A stretch of DNA of 64,000 nt from Pinus tabuliformis (lineage: Eukaryota > Streptophyta > Pinopsida > Pinales > Pinaceae): NCBI GenBank assembly GCA_031772625.1, contig CM062820.1, forward strand, positions 1,078,059,369-1,078,123,368, given 5' to 3'. Below the pieces are notes generated by a model. That model was not told where the DNA came from and made no database searches. It saw nothing but the letters and a program-made list of their open reading frames with translations. A program made the translations under genes and the position numbers. How positions within the stretch are numbered: position 1 is the first letter of the stretch; every line of letters starts with the position of its first letter. Of the stretch, positions 48,015 through 58,449 are shown one piece after another.

Positions 48015-48279
48015 CAAAAGAAACAAGAAAAAGAAAACAAGGAATACATAGTTCTTGATGAGATCACTGAAAAAGTAAAGGTGCTTGAAAATAATAATAA
48101 TCAACAACCACAACAACATCAACCACCACAATAGCAACAGGCACTCCAAACACCTGAAAGTGGTGTTAGAAGATCTACCAGGATAAGTATACCCCCTGAA
48201 CGATACTCTCCTTCATTATATTATTTATTGTTGACTGATTCTAGTGAACCCGAATGTTATGAAGAAGTAATGTAGGTTG

Positions 48280-48537
48280 AATGCAGGAAGAAGTGGGAGC
48301 TAGCCATCGAAGAAGAGATGGACTCCTTAATGCATAACCAGACTTGGGACTTAGTCAAGTTGCTTGCAGGTAAAACTACATTGCAAAATAAATGGGTTTA
48401 CAGGCTAAAGGAAGAAGATGGAGGAAAACGGAGGTACAAAGCTAGACTTGTGGTGAAGGGGCTTGCACAGAAGAAAGGTATTGATTTTGATGAAATGTTT
48501 TCTCTTGTTGTTAAAATGAATTCAATCAGAACTATTT
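48280..48537 (+). pseudogene. Element E RT, part before TRIM-2
   Basis: 48318-48540 gives HNQTWDLVKLLAGKTTLQNK, then WVYRLKEEDGGKRRYKARLV and KGIDFDEMFSLVVKMNSIR, the start of copia RT. TRIM-2 begins at 48538 after the target TATTT (48533-48537). Confidence 0.87.
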
Positions 48538-48902
48538 TGTTAGGTAAACTTGACTCGGGATAGAGTCAAAGTTGACTAGGTTAAACAGTGATGGTTTTGG
48601 GGCACATGGTATTGTGCACCCATAGTATTCCGCCCATGGTATTATATGTATTAGAGCTTATAAAAGGCTGGGAGTACTTCATTGTAAGGCAAGACCTGGA
48701 GGTGAGCCGTGAAGGCTCACTTAGTCGGATTGGCCAGGGTTTTGGCCAATGCTAATGAGATTTTACTAGGTTGGGTTTTTCCTCGGATTTGGGGTTTTCC
48801 CGGATAAACATTTGTGTTTATGTGTTTATGGTTGTTGCTGGTTATTTTCTTATATATATTTCTCTCGGTAATTATTTATGTTATGCAGTAAATTTCTTAA
48901 CA
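48538..48902 (+). repeat. TRIM-2 5' LTR
   Basis: TG at 48538 to CA at 48902. It carries CATGGTATT, CCATAGTATT and CCATGGTATT words (48604-48642) just upstream of a TATAAAA box (48659-48665). Confidence 0.93.
48659..48665 (+). promoter_or_regulatory. TATA box, TRIM-2 5' LTR
   Basis: TATAAAA in the context GCTTATAAAAGGC, a strong plant TATA match, conserved at 49716-49722 in the 3' LTR. Confidence 0.7.
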
Positions 48903-49594
48903 ACTGGTATCAGAGCCAGATATTGGTTTCAAAGGGATTCTTTGATGCCAGGGGTTTATAATGCCTGATGAGATCAATGCAGCCTTTTTTACAGATCTAG
49001 GTCTGGAAAATAATGGTGGAACAATCATACGCGGAAGAACCTTGAGGAGAATGTGCGGAAGATAGTGCTTAACTGCCAGGGATCGCAGTGCATTTGCGAT
49101 ATTTACCGGTTTGGAACATGTTGACGAATTGTTCGAGATTCATGCGGCTATTTAAAGAAGGTCAGCAGAAGAAAATTGTTCATGCGGCTTCGAAAATTAT
49201 TCGTTTTCTGCTACGTGAGGCCATTGGTGCTGGAATCTACAAGGTTCTCATCGGGCTCACAGTTGGAGTGGTTTGATAAAAGTTTTTGAGCAAATCAAAT
49301 TGAAATATGATGGATCAGAATCGCAGCAGCAATAAGCAAAAAAAAAAATTAATGAAGTCAAAATTATTGCATGTAAATGGGCATACTACTGTAAGACCTG
49401 ATAAGGCATGTGTATCCCTTGGTGATCACCGGTAAAGTCTAGGTTAGACCTAGGTGATAGGGGGGATGTCGTGTTAACATTACCCCGGGTAAAAACTCTA
49501 AGGGGGGTAAGAGCTAGAGTGAGCGGGATTGTCTTACTTAGCAGGTTTGGATGGAGTTAGTCAAGGAACCCCAAGTCAAGTTTAAGGGGGGAAT
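48903..49594 (+). other. TRIM-2 interior
   Basis: Starts with the initiator-Met primer site (48905-48916) and ends with the purine tract AAGGGGGGAA (49584-49593). In between are only short frames, for example one ending GAGIYKVLIGLTVGVV (49088-49276). No gag or pol motif is recognised. A captured host fragment is possible but not shown. Confidence 0.8.
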
Positions 49595-49959
49595 TGTTAG
49601 GTAAACTTGAATCGGGATAGAGTCAAAGTTGACTAGGTTAAACAGTGATGGTTTTGGGGCACATGGTATTGTGCACCCATATTATTCCGCCCATGGTAAT
49701 ATATGTAATGGAGCTTATAAAAGGCTGGGAGTACTTCATAGTAAGGCAAGACCTGGAGGTGAGCCGTGAAGGCTCACTTGGTCGGATTGGCCAGGGTTTT
49801 GGCCAATGCTAATGAGATTTTACTAGGTTGGGTTTTTCCCCGGATTTGGGGTTTTCCTAGATAAACATTTGTGTTTATGTGTTTATGGTTGTTGCTAGTT
49901 ATTTTCTTATATATATTCCTCTCGGTAATTATTTATGTTATGCAGTAAATTTCTTAACA
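49595..49959 (+). repeat. TRIM-2 3' LTR
   Basis: Same length as the 5' LTR with 12 base differences; followed by the TATTT duplication and resumed element E RT. Confidence 0.93.
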
Positions 49960-51200
49960 TATTTTAAGTCTAGTAGTAGTTGAAGATTTACATCTTGGGC
50001 AGTTAGATGTAAAGACAACCTTTCTCCATGGGGATTTGGAGGAAAAGATATATATGTAGCAGCCACAAGGATATGAGGTAAAAGGGAAGGAAAAACTAGT
50101 TTTTAGGTTGAAGAAGAGCTTGTATGGCTTAAAACAAGCTCCAAGGCAGTAGTATCTAAAATTTGACAAGTTTATGTCTGAACAGGGTTATACTAGATGT
50201 CACTCTGATCATTGTGTTTATCTGAAAAAGCAAAATGATGGCAACTATATTATATTGTTATTGTATGTGGATGACATGCTTGTTGCAGGGTCTAACATGT
50301 AGGAAATAAATGTGCTCAAAAGAAAATTGGCAAATTCATTTGCAATGAAGGATTTGGGAGCTGCAAAACAAATCCTTGGTATGAGAATAACTAGAGACAG
50401 GAAAAATCCCAAATTAATTGTCTCAGAATGAGTACATACAAAAGGTGTTGAAAAGATTTAATATGCACAATGCAAAATCAGTTAGTACACCTTTTGCTAG
50501 CCATTTCAAACTTAATAAGGAAATGTGCCCAAAGACCCAAGAAGACATGGATTATATGTCTAAAGTTCCATATGCATCAGCAGTTGGAAGCTTAATGTAT
50601 GCAATGGTCTGCACAAGGCCTGATATTGCACATGCAGTGGGAGTTGTAAGCAGGTACATGAACAATCAAGGAAAGGAACATTGGATGGCAGTGAAATGGA
50701 TTCTCATATATTTGAAAGGTACCACAAATCAAGCATTATGCTTTGGTGGTTCAAACATTTCTCTACAGGGATATGTTGATGCAGATATGGCAGGTGATAG
50801 AGATAACAGGAGGAGCACTACAAGATATGTATTTACTGTAGGTGGAACAACTGTCAGTTGGGTTTCAAAAATCCAAAGTGTTGTTGCACTTTCAACAATA
50901 GAATCAGAGTATGTTGCTGCTACAGAGGCTAGTAAAGAAATGATTTGGTTACAAAGGTTTATGGGTGAATTGGGTAAGGAGCATGATATGGGCACGTTAT
51001 ACAGTGATAACCAAAGTGCCATTGATCTTGCAAAGAACTCAGCATTTCATTCCAGGACTAAACACGTACAACTCAAGTACCATTTCATATGATCAATGTT
51101 GGAAGATGGAGAGTTGAAGCTGGAAAAGATACACACTAGCCAGAATCTTGCAGATATGCTAACAAAAGTTGTAACCAGGGAGAAACTGAGAATATGCTCA
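49960..51200 (+). pseudogene. Element E RT (after TRIM-2) and RNase H
   Basis: RT landmarks are FRLKKSLYGLKQAPRQ, the catalytic LYVDDMLVAGSN (about 50255-50300) and FAMKDLGAAKQILGMRI. The open stretch 50418-51092 has YIQKVLKRFNMHNAKSVSTP, YASAVGSLMYAMVCTRPDIA and RNase H motifs YVDADMAGDRDNRRST, VALSTIESEYVAATEA and LYSDNQSAIDLAKN. Preserved to the end of RNase H. Confidence 0.88.
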
Positions 51201-51320
51201 GTTTAAATTGGTCTTCAAGGATGACGATGAAGATGAGAAACAACCAGGTCCAAAGAGGAGTCATTATCCAGCGAATGAAGCAGCGGTGGAGTTGCTACAA
51301 TCATTCTCCATGTGGGAGAT

Positions 51321-51954
51321 TGTGAGGTGTGGAGCATGATTATTTAGAGGTCTTTGTTTCAGCTGGATGTATACCCCAGGAATTTTGTACACCCCTCCAC
51401 GTGGGAGCATGCGAGTGGGACTTGTCCCCCCTGTAGGGGTTCGGGGGGCCCGATCCCCCCCCTGGCTGGGGGGTCGAGGGGCTAGCGATCCCCCGGTGGG
51501 GGTTTCTGGGGCAGCACCCCTGAAGCTAAAAAAAGATGTAAAATTGCCTTGTAAAAGTATAGTCATTTCTAGTCGATCTGGGTCGTTCATTAGGCGGATG
51601 ATCTGATGGTAGAACTTATGTTTAGTTTAGAGTTTTTTTCCCTAGAAGGCAACCCCTTTCTATGTATGAGGGCATTGTATTGAGGCTGTGTAATAGATGT
51701 GTATTCTCCGAGCGAGAAACAGAGAGGTGAGACTGTGAGAGAAAAACAAAGGATATTACATCGGATCTGCTGTAGGTTGTGTCTCTTCATTTTGCTGGAT
51801 AATAGAAAGGAAGGACTGGCTATTCGGGGTGGACGTAGCCCAAACTACATGAACCACGTATATCTGTGTCTCTCTGGTTTTATGCATTTTCTATGTTTAT
51901 ATTTATGCAATATTCTATGTGTTCCATTGCTCTGTAATATATAATTTTCTAACA
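51321..51954 (+). repeat. Element E 3' LTR
   Basis: Starts TGTGAGGTGTGGAGC after the purine-rich GTGGGAGA and ends TTCTAACA. It aligns with 45186-45815 along its length. Confidence 0.88.
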
Positions 51955-53767
51955 GACAACTTAATACATTAAATAGATTTTGAAGCAAAAGGCCCCCACT
52001 AAGTGTAAAGAAGAACTTAGTAGTAGTTAACATCTTGTCGACCCTTGTGTGTAATCATGTGTAATACTTATCAAATGAAAATATTTCCATTCATTTGGAG
52101 ATGGAAGGAACACATACTACTGGTCAAAGTTTTTATTGGAATCAGAAACATCCCAAGAATCTCAACAGAATTAAATTAGTGTTTGAAGTGGAAAAGCATG
52201 AGAATGATAAGCCTGATCAATTAGAATTCCCACTCACATATCAAGAGATAAAAGTCAGATATTGGACATTTAACAAGCCAAAGCCCCCCAACTAGATGGA
52301 TGCAAAGATTAAAATAAACAAATTCGATATATCAAATGATGACTGACCTAAGACGACTTGACTAGGTGGCTACTGGTCGGTCAAACAAATGAAATAATTT
52401 ATCGAATTACTAAAAGAGTACCAAGATGTTTTTTCCCTTGATTATAAATATATCAAGGGACTTGTTAACTAAACAGGGAAAATGAAAATTGATCTCATTC
52501 TAGGAGCTAAACCTATAAAGAAAATTCTATATAAGTTCACACATAAATATAAACCCATTGTGTAGAAAGAAATAGAAGGGATGCTACCTATTGGCATCAT
52601 CTTCCCTATTGACAAGTCAAAATGGGCAATTCCCATGGCTGTGCAACCTAAAAAGAATGACCCTAACAGATTGAGCATATGTGTTGATTTTTGTAGAATA
52701 AACAAGCTCATAGTAATTGATCCATTCCCTACCATATTCACAGATGAGATAATAATTGAAGTAGCATGTCATGAGTGCTATTTATTTACATTCAACTTCT
52801 CAACGTATAATCAAGTACCTATTATGGAGGAAGATCAAGAGAAAACTACATTTGTCAATAAATTTGGACATTTCACATACAAAGTAATGCCATTTGGTTT
52901 AAAAAATGCGCCTGCAGTGTTTTCAAGGATCATAGTCAAACTTTTTCAAGAATACTTTTATAAGAAAATGGTTGTATACTTCGATGAATGTAAAATCTAT
53001 TCATTATTAAAAAATCACATCCAATGGTTATGTTTGATGCTTGAAAGATGCATACAGATTCAGTTATCTCTAAAAATAAAAAAATGCATCTTTGCTACAC
53101 CAATTGGAATACTATTAGGTCATGTAGTATCTAAGGAAGGAATAAAGGCAGATATGACAAAGATCAAAGTAATATTGGACTCAAAGCCTCCAAATAATAA
53201 AAAATAAATCAAAGTATTTTTAGGGCACACAATATGCTACAGGAAATTTATAAGGAATTACTTTGACATTACCTTTCCCATGGATGAAATATTGAAGAAG
53301 GATGTTCCATATGTATGGATGGAAAAATGCAAGAAATCATTCCAATTATTGAAGAAGAAGATGGTTGAGGCACCTATTTTAAATTTTCTTGACTAGTCTA
53401 AAATAAATCATATTCATGTTTATGCTTCTAATGTGTCAGTCAGGGTTATCTTAGTACAACTAGACAACGAGTCTATAAACCATCCTAATGCGTATGCTAG
53501 TCAAACGTTAAATAAGGCTGAGAGAAACTACTTAACAATTGAAATAAAAGCCCTCACTATGGTCTATGTACTATAAAATTTCTGTCATTATCTCCTTTCT
53601 AAACCATTCATATTCTTTACATATCACCAAGAACTGAGATATCTTGTTAATAAGCTGGTCCATCAAGGAAGGGTCTATCGATGGCTATTATTATTTCAAT
53701 AATTTGAGTTTGAAGTCACCGTTCGACTTGGTAAGAAGAAATTTCGGGCCTAATCATCTGTCCCGAC
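51955..53767 (+). mobile_element. Ty3/gypsy pol remnant G, interrupted by elements E and H
   Basis: Gypsy RT and RNase H on the plus strand begin near 52440 and stop at 53767 where element H starts, within the '..NHLSRL' end of RNase H. The first 480 bases hold a 66-residue frame (52095-52295) of unknown type. No LTR of this element is visible. It may be the same family as remnant A. Old and broken. Confidence 0.7.
52440..53767 (+). pseudogene. Gypsy RT-RNase H remnant
   Basis: The 208-residue open stretch 52581-53207 has IGIIFPIDKSKWAIPMAVQP, RLSICVDFCRINKLIVIDPF, then FGHFTYKVMPFGLKNAPAVF, the YxDD-region equivalent (VVYFDECKIYS) and FATPIGILLGHVVSKEGIKA. RNase H follows, with YASQTLNKAERNYLTIEIKA (about 53490-53560) and RYLVNKLVHQGRVYRWLLLF. 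The order and spacing are those of a gypsy polymerase. Several breaks. Confidence 0.8.
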
Positions 53768-54860
53768 TGTTAGTGTCGGTATCTTCATCCCTCCGTCAGA
53801 GATCAAATCCTCTTGTTGCATTGCATATTAGGTGTCCCGCTCAGTCACTTGCATTACATTAGGTGCATGGATCATCTGACAGTAGTGGATTTTCCTACAG
53901 TTTCCCTCTTGTCATTTACCTACTGGCTCATGTTTGTTCATCAAAAGCATATACAGTCATCTTTTTGTCTTAAAGATTGCAAAGGTTTTTGTTTTAGGGT
54001 TTCATTGTCATTAGGTCTAGGGTTTCAATAGGGTTTCATAATGTCTAATAATAGCTAGCAGGCACATGAGGAGGTTCCAATGCCAATAAAATTCATAATC
54101 AAGTGCTCAAAGATGTGTCTTTCCTCAAAACTCCGTTTTGAGGAAAAACAGGGTATTTAAGATTTTATTGTACAAATTTATGTAATTTCATTTCCTTCAT
54201 ATGTAAATCACTCCACCTGCAACCCTGGTCACTTTCCCTAGCCCCAGTAGCTCCAACCCCCTGCAAAGCAAACAAAACACAAGTCATTCAGTTCGTCACA
54301 AGCTCAAAAACAGAGTTAAAAAATAAAGTCAAATTCCAAACATTATGAAAGTGGGTTTTATAAACCAAAAAATGAAAAGCTCCTTGTATATAATTCATTT
54401 TTCCATTGAAAGGCTCATTTGCATTTCAAAGACAAAGTTGGGGAAAGCAAAGTCGTGTTGGTGAGCAAGTAAGACAAAGTTGGTGAAAAATCGCCCCAAG
54501 ATAGAGGCGCGACGCATTGGGCGACTGGCGCAGCACACATAACAGGCACGGTGCATTGGGCCGCGATTTCTAGTGCTAAATTACACAGGTGCGGTGCATA
54601 CACAGGGCGCGGTGCGTTGGGTTTGAGGCGCGACGCATAGAGCCGCCAAGCCCAGTTTCTTCAGCAACTTCTTCGAAACACCAAAATTGCCCAAATCTTC
54701 TAGTGTATGAGTAAGTACAGTCCTCCTCTTGGCTAGTGAAAGATTTTGTTACAAAGTTTATGGTGGTTGTGTTAACTAAAATCAAACCCTACCTCTCTCT
54801 CAAAGGAAAACATTGCTTAGGGTTTGTATTGATTTTTTGGCTGCCAAGTCAATCTTGTCA

Positions 54861-55129
54861 TTCCCTCACCTTTCCACTCCCTCACTCATTTTCCTAGTTT
54901 ATTCCCCTATTGCCTAATTTCCATATTCCAAAAACAAAAATCATATATCCCTATCCCTAATTCCCATTTCCCCAAAATCCTCAAGTGTAATTCCTAAACC
55001 CTAGTACTACACCCAAAACTCCTAAATCATTCCCTAATTCCCTATTTTTCTAACTAAACTCTATCCCAACAATCCCTAAAATCCCTCATTTTTCCCTCCC
55101 TCTACAGTCCCTCATATCACTTTTCCCTT
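54861..55129 (+). promoter_or_regulatory. G-depleted leader-like tract in element H LTR
   Basis: Only six G in 269 bases, made of C/T/A words such as TCCCTAATTCCC. It lies directly before the ORF region that starts at the ATG at 55209, so it could be a 5' untranslated leader. Confidence 0.4.
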
Positions 55130-55208
55130 GGTGGTAGAAATAAAAAAACATCAAAAATCACCTACTTCTCATCAAGACAGCTCCAAGACAGCTCACCAAT
55201 TAGCAGAG

Positions 55209-56650
55209 ATGGCATCTGATCCCTCATATGATTATGAAGAGGAGACACGAAGTGACTCACCTACAAAGGTACATGCACCCAGAAGGCCTCATAGAGGTCG
55301 CAAAAATATTCGAGAAGAACCAAACACTCTTGCTGAGTTACAAGCCTGCCCTCTTGCCATCACTTGTTTTCAACATCAGTCCTGCTATGAATTTTGTGAG
55401 CTAGTTGCTAGAATCTAGTTTCATCATGAGTTGGCTCATTTGTTTGTGCTTCATTTACATGATGGTCAAGCCACTCTTGCTGGTGTCACATTCACTTTAA
55501 CACCAGAGTCTATTTCACTAGCAACCAGTATTCCTAACATTGGAGAGCAATCGAACAAGAGGTAGCAAATTGATAGCAAGCATTATGAACTGTACATCAA
55601 GCCCGGTTATTTGAGACAACTCAGCAGAGTGTTTCCTTTTCGGTACCTCAAAGATTCTTATGCTCCTTTCATGAAATTGAAAATGAAGTATTTCAGCTGT
55701 GAGGGCTGGTTTTCTCGTTTATGCTTATCATATCAGGCTATTGATGCATTTTACCAGGGTGAGGATGATGAACATCCCTTACTTCATGTGCCGAAATATT
55801 GAAAAGATGACCACTCTAGTGCAGCACAAGACTCCTCAGCAGCAGTTCAATAGTATTTACCATTTTTCTCTCATTAAAATTGTGGTCATCCATTAGCTTG
55901 GCTTGCAGGGTATCACTTGGGAGGACTTCATCTCTCGTGAGTTTTTCACAGCTCCTCAGGGACCTTCAGAGGCTTTGCATGAGATAGGTGGACCTTCTTA
56001 TCAGCATGAGGGTCATGAGACACAGACCACTAGTATGCCGATATTTATCACTTATCAGAAGGGCATTAGACGGTTGTTCGCAGCAGCGAAGCGAGTATTA
56101 TCTCCACCTGGGGTGGAAGGGGTCTCGCTTCCGTCATCAGCACAACAGGATCAGGACAAAGGTAAGAGGCCATTACAGGATGAGGGGCCTTCAGGTGAGC
56201 GAGGCTTCATTCTCATTGAGGGTGATGATATAGATGTGGGCCTGCAAAGTGCAAATCTCAAAGAAATCATCTAGGAGCAGTAGGCAGACATCAATGCCTT
56301 GTCCCTCAACTTGGAGAGGGCTAAGTGGATTATAAAATACCTGGAGCAAAGGAATAAGCAACTTGAAGATCAGCAAGAAATTATGGAGTTGCAAAACATT
56401 TGGGAGAATCGCCAAGCTGCCCAAAGGGGGAGGGTGGAGTTCACTTCACTTGAGCAATAGATCAATGCCGATCGGGAGTCATGGCTTGAAAGAGCCAATT
56501 TCCACTTGGAGAGGATGCGGGAGAAAGCCATAAATGAGAAAAATATGTTGAGAAACTTGAAATATCATTATTTGTCAAGAAATATGGTGTGCCAAGCTAG
56601 AATTTGAAGCTTGAAGGCAAAGTTGAAGAAGAAATCAAAGGGGTGAAAGG
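55209..56650 (+). pseudogene. ORF region inside element H 5' LTR
   Basis: The likely start is the ATG at 55209 (MASDPSYDYEEETRSDSPTK). Pieces include AGVTFTLTPESISLATSIPN, a head with PFMKLKMKYFSC and LSYQAIDAFYQGEDDEHP, FSLIKIVVIH followed by GITWEDFISREFF, a Ser/Pro/Gly-rich acidic linker (56100-56250) and a coiled-coil-like tail (56280-56640; RAKWIIKYLEQRNKQLEDQQ). This head-linker-coil plan and several words match the post-pol ORF of element D. Function unknown. Broken. Confidence 0.5.
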
Positions 56651-58140
56651 AGCATGATCAACTTCAAATATTGGTTGAGGCTTCCTTAGCTCATCACAAC
56701 ACTTGATGGAAAATACCCAGCCCAAATTTCAAAAAATTTTGGGCATTTTTTGCATTTTTGGCACAAAAAACGGATTTTCTGCTCTATGCGCTGCACCACG
56801 TGGTGCTCACTTTTGATGGGAGCCTCCAAATGACAAAAACTCAGAATTTTTGGATTTGGCATGGAAAAATATTCTTGCCTACCAACGGCCAAGAAATTTG
56901 GGCAGGTTTTGAACCCTCAAAAAGGTCAAGAACACTCAAAAAATGACCTTACTGCCCCTATTTTGACACACAGGAAGCAGTGTTGGAAGAACTGAATTTT
57001 GGAGGGACAAATGGAGGCCAAATTGGAAAATTCCACTAGGGTTGGAAAGTATACTGGAAGACCTTTCCAAAAGTGGGTCCAAACAGGTGCTAGGCATAGA
57101 GAATCAAGCGTGGTGCATAGAGGAAATTTTGCCAGTTTGACCAAGTATACTCTGATTTTCGCCTAGCTTTGGCCATTTTGACTTTTTCATCTTCTTAATG
57201 TCAAATTGTGATGTAATTTAATGTACATTGATGGATCATGATGTAAATATGTCAAGTTTTCATTTATGGAGGTAGATTCACTTGTTTAAAAGTTGTTTGA
57301 AACTGAATGAATCAGTTCCCTTGTTTCTAGAGGCATGCTGTTCCACTGCCTCATTTCTAGTTCTCAGTTTAGAATTAGTTGGAACAACTCCTAAAATAGC
57401 GAGCTCGACCCCTAGAGACTAGGATGAGCTATGGTTTGTCTATATTATGTGGTTTTTTAGTCAGTAGCATGGTTGGACTTTGGAGAAAGCCTTGAGCTTC
57501 ATTGTACACTCATATCATCATTTTGGCAAAGGAATTGAGACCAGGGTTTGCAGCACTCTTTGGGATCCATGTGGCAATTTGTCTTGGTACAGTGCTTTCT
57601 TTTGTAATTCTTAATTTGTTTATGTGATTATATGCCATTATCTATCTTATTTATTCTTAGCTAAATCAAACAAGGGATAAAGGTAGAATCCATTGAAATT
57701 GCAGTGCTCTACCTTGGGTTTGCTTTAGTTTTTGATGTTTTTAGCTGTTTGGAGAGGATCCATGAGTTTTCTTGCCCTCTTCAGCTCCTCACTATCTAAT
57801 CCTTCCATCTCATTCAATTTTAAGTGCCAAAAACAATTGTCTACCTTGCCCCATTGAGACCTCTGCAAGACTGAGCCTCATTCCCCGCACCCAAAATCTG
57901 CCTTTCCATCTGAGCCAACAAAAACATCACTTTATTCAATCAAACTCTTGCACACATATAGCTAGCCTAAGATCAATAGTTAAATCAGTCATCTCAAGCC
58001 TTTAGTGATTATAATTTGCTGAGATTGACCCGGAGAGAGCCCTCTCCCGACCTGGTAGGGCTAGCTACCAGGTTAAGCGTGGTTTGATGTTGGCCATGGA
58101 TCCTACCTTTCTCAGCCTAAGGTAAATCTAGGCACTAACA
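56651..58140 (+). other. Element H 5' LTR, 3' non-coding part
   Basis: No convincing frame. Scattered 'gtgcatagag' words (57085-57120) recall the GCGCATAGAG-type word of the LTR front. The part ends with CTAACA. Confidence 0.4.
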
Positions 58141-58449
58141 TAGTGGCAACCATACTGGGGAAGAAAAGTTTATTTGTTTGTTAGTGTTCTTTCTTTATAA
58201 ACTACAGACGAAGCCTGAAGTTATGCCAGGAAGCCTTCGAATTGCACATTGCTTTGCGAGTGCATAAGTAGATAAAAGCTGCTTTAGTCAATCTTCGGTC
58301 TAGTCTTATAAGTTGAATATCTAACTTGCAAATTGCCCCAGTACATGTATCAAGTTCAGATCTGATTGTTGATGGTGGACAACGATCAGACACTGGAAAG
58401 GCTGAAATCATTCACCTGGCGATTCCAAATCAGTTTCGAGATCAGATCC

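Larger units (their letters stand above)
48538..49959 (+). mobile_element. TRIM-2: miniature non-autonomous LTR element inside element E
   Basis: 1,422 bp with two 365-bp LTRs (TGTTAGG...TTAACA) and a perfect TATTT target duplication (48533-48537, 49960-49964). The primer site TGGTATCAGAGC is at 48905-48916, and the purine tract ends directly before the 3' LTR. The 692-bp interior has no gag or pol. I count 12 differences between the LTRs (3.3%). That is about 1.3 million years at 1.3e-8 per site per year, or roughly 8-17 million at 1e-9 to 2e-9; the right rate is unknown here. Structurally whole for a TRIM. Confidence 0.93.
45186..51954 (+). mobile_element. Element E: Tork-like Ty1/copia, containing TRIM-2
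   Basis: LTRs of 630 and 634 bp (TGT...TAACA) with copia order gag, protease, integrase, RT, RNase H on the plus strand. The flanks GATAG (45181-45185) and GACAA (51955-51959) are a possible but imperfect target duplication. Removing TRIM-2 leaves about 5.3 kb, normal for copia. The gag and pol sequence recalls the Tork/Tnt1 group. The last ~430 LTR bases differ at roughly 5-7% by eye, so it is older than TRIM-2 inside it. Well preserved but with several breaks. Confidence 0.88.
53768..58140 (+). repeat. Element H 5' LTR (about 4,373 bp, with an ORF region)
   Basis: Perfect six-base terminal inverted repeat TGTTAG/CTAACA. TGGCAACC...TGGGGA from 58144 is a partial match to an Asp-type primer site. 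Contents in order: a GCGC-rich repeated word cluster (54504-54650), a nearly G-free leader (54861-55129, six G in 269 bases), an ORF region (55209 to about 56650) and a non-coding 3' part. Only the first ~980 bases are confirmed by the 3' copy. Confidence 0.7.

Noticed and set aside
53985-54030. Telomere-like TTTAGGG words (also 8470-8600 and 63245-63310)
   Set aside because: Only isolated 'tagggtttca' words with irregular spacing; no tandem seven-base telomere repeat.
55209-56650. Host gene exons in the middle of the window
   Set aside because: The region lies within an inferred LTR, has no splice-like structure I can support, and resembles an ORF of element D.
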